In this document: one piece after another, positions 63,025 to 64,000 of the stretch
Layout of the letters: each line of letters opens with the position of its first letter
Position numbering within the stretch: position 1 is the first letter of the stretch
DNA from: Aliiroseovarius lamellibrachiae
Lineage (GTDB): Bacteria; Pseudomonadota; Alphaproteobacteria; Rhodobacterales; Rhodobacteraceae
Direction: 5' to 3'
Length of the DNA stretch: 64,000 bases
Assembly (NCBI RefSeq): GCF_018599245.1
Contig: NZ_JAHEVJ010000005.1
Span: 248,001-312,000 of the forward strand
Notes under the pieces: model-generated
Database searches by the model: none
What the model saw: the letters and a program-made list of their open reading frames with translations, nothing else
Told to the model about the DNA's origin: nothing
Position numbers and translations under genes: made by a program

Positions 63025-63638
63025 TGTCTCGACTGTTCCGCCTTGAAGAATTTGATATTCCGACCAAACAGATGCAGCAACCTGCTCAACCGTCAGCACC
63101 TGCCATCTCTAGCGACGATCTAGAGAAGGCCCGACTCGCTGGATATGAGGCCGGCTATCAAGCAGGCTGGGATGATGCCGCCAAAACAGATGACAATGAC
63201 CGAAACCGAATTGGCGCGGAATTCGCGCGAAACCTGCAGGATCTTGGTTTCACATTTCACGAAGCCAGAAGTCATGTAATGCAGTCGCTAGAGCCTTTGC
63301 TGGCAAGCATGGTCGCCAAGGTTCTCCCAAAACTCATCTCTGACACGATAGGTCAGGCGATTGTCGAGGAACTTTTGCCACTTGCTGCTGACGCTGCGGA
63401 CACGCCAATCCAGATCATTGTTTACCCGCAAGGTCGCGAGACCCTAGAGCAGCTTTTGGCACAGAACAACACGATCCCCGTTGAACTTATCGAAGAAGAA
63501 ACCCTAGCCGAGGGGCAGGTCTATATCCGCATGGGGCAGACTGAAAAGCAAATTGATCTGAGCGGCGCCGTTCAAAGAATTGGCGAGGCAATTTCCGGTC
63601 TTTATGAAATCAATGAAAGGGCCCAAAATCATGGCTGA
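63024..63638 (+). CDS. fliH: FliH-family flagellar export protein
   Basis: A 204-residue protein with a Gly/Ala-spaced AGYEAGYQAGWDDA helix, a coiled-coil middle and a C-terminal ATPase-binding domain. FliH links the FliI ATPase to the C-ring. It lies between fliF and fliN, as in related genomes. Sequence motifs are weak, so the name rests partly on context. Confidence 0.8.
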   Translation: MSRLFRLEEFDIPTKQMQQPAQPSAPAISSDDLEKARLAGYEAGYQAGWDDAAKTDDNDRNRIGAEFARNLQDLGFTFHEARSHVMQSLEPLLASMVAKVLPKLISDTIGQAIVEELLPLAADAADTPIQIIVYPQGRETLEQLLAQNNTIPVELIEEETLAEGQVYIRMGQTEKQIDLSGAVQRIGEAISGLYEINERAQNHG

Positions 63639-63912
63639 CGAAACCCAAGACACCACACATTCCAGCCCATTCACCCAAGTTCCAATTGAAATCACGATTT
63701 CCGTTGGCAAGGCCAGACCCACAGTAAGAGAGTTGCTGCGCCTGAAAAATGACAGCATTCTTCCCTTGGACAAAAAAGTGGAGGATCCGGTTGAGCTTTA
63801 TGTTGGCGACAAGTTAATCGCACGAGGGGAGCTTGAAGAAATCGAGGGCGACCCTAGCGGTGGACTTGCCGTTCGGCTGACCGAAGTCGCAGATTTGACA
63901 TCAGGGCTTTAG
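63631..63912 (+). CDS. fliN: Flagellar switch protein FliN
   Basis: A 93-residue protein consisting of a single SpoA domain (PIEITISVGKARPTVRELLRLK, then VELYVGDKLIARGELEEI). FliN forms the base of the C-ring. The ATG at 63631 overlaps the preceding gene by 8 bases. Confidence 0.94.
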   Translation: MADETQDTTHSSPFTQVPIEITISVGKARPTVRELLRLKNDSILPLDKKVEDPVELYVGDKLIARGELEEIEGDPSGGLAVRLTEVADLTSGL

Positions 63913-63915
63913 TAA

Positions 63916-64000
63916 ATGCTAAACCGTTGCACCCTTTCTACGCCCATATCGACACTTCTTGTTTTGGTATTTTTTATTGCCGCTCCCAGCCTTTCGTTCG
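63916..64000 (+). CDS. fliP: Flagellar export protein FliP, N-terminus only
   Basis: The first 28 codons are in the window. The ATG at 63916 follows fliN by 3 bases. The frame opens with a basic residue, then a hydrophobic run (LLVLVFFIAAPSLSF) that fits the cleavable signal of FliP. The name rests on position after fliN and on this signal. Confidence 0.65.
   Translation, partial: MLNRCTLSTPISTLLVLVFFIAAPSLSF

Overview
The window reads as a chromosomal stretch of a marine Rhodobacteraceae (Roseobacter-group alphaproteobacterium). This rests on the cytochrome cd1 nir cluster with NNR-type boxes, a fla cluster in the Rhodobacterales order with a CtrA-like box, the rsfS-rlmH-gpmI-envC-ctpA run, and moderately high GC with NGA/GGAG ribosome sites. 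No tRNA, rRNA, CRISPR array, intact insertion sequence or prophage is visible. One DUF2793 gene may be a gene-transfer-agent host-specificity protein.

Layout. 1-8.8 kb: housekeeping genes, mostly on the minus strand (rpe start, a secreted protein, rppH, ctpA, an envC-like gene, gpmI, rlmH, rsfS), then a membrane protein converging on an MscS channel gene. 9.1-14.5 kb: leucine synthesis (leuC, leuD, leuB) interrupted by a membrane protein and a secreted endonuclease/exonuclease/phosphatase-family protein. 14.6-19.8 kb: an Hsp70-like ATPase, a LysR regulator and a lysine/pipecolate catabolic pair (amaB, amaA). 19.8-22.9 kb: a large sensor with PAS, GGDEF and EAL domains.

23.7-35.9 kb is a denitrification cluster: nirS, a NapC/NirT cytochrome fused to an ethylbenzene-dehydrogenase-like domain, a type 1 copper protein, then nirE-C-F-DL-G-H-J-N and a CbiX-type chelatase. 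Two TTAAC-N4-(G/A)TCAA boxes, before nirS and before nirE, fit NNR/FNR control. The products make the nitrite reductase, supply it with electrons and build heme d1 from uroporphyrinogen III through siroheme.

36.0-45.4 kb is the most unusual part. A CsgD-like LuxR regulator and a small protein with an RNxxxH-type motif face, across a 0.7-kb control region, an operon for two repetitive non-RTX proteins and a type I secretion ABC transporter and membrane-fusion protein. The control region holds a perfect FNR box and a perfect CtrA box. I read it as a secreted matrix or adhesin system whose expression may be tied to oxygen and the CtrA network.

45.4-51.0 kb is mixed: a DUF983 protein, a MocR-type regulator, a glutathione transferase, a DUF2793 protein and a UDP-glucuronate 4-epimerase with an in-frame 15-bp duplication at its active site. 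51.1-64 kb is a flagellar cluster in two divergent arms: fliL to flhB on the minus strand, and fliF, fliH, fliN, fliP on the plus strand running off the end.
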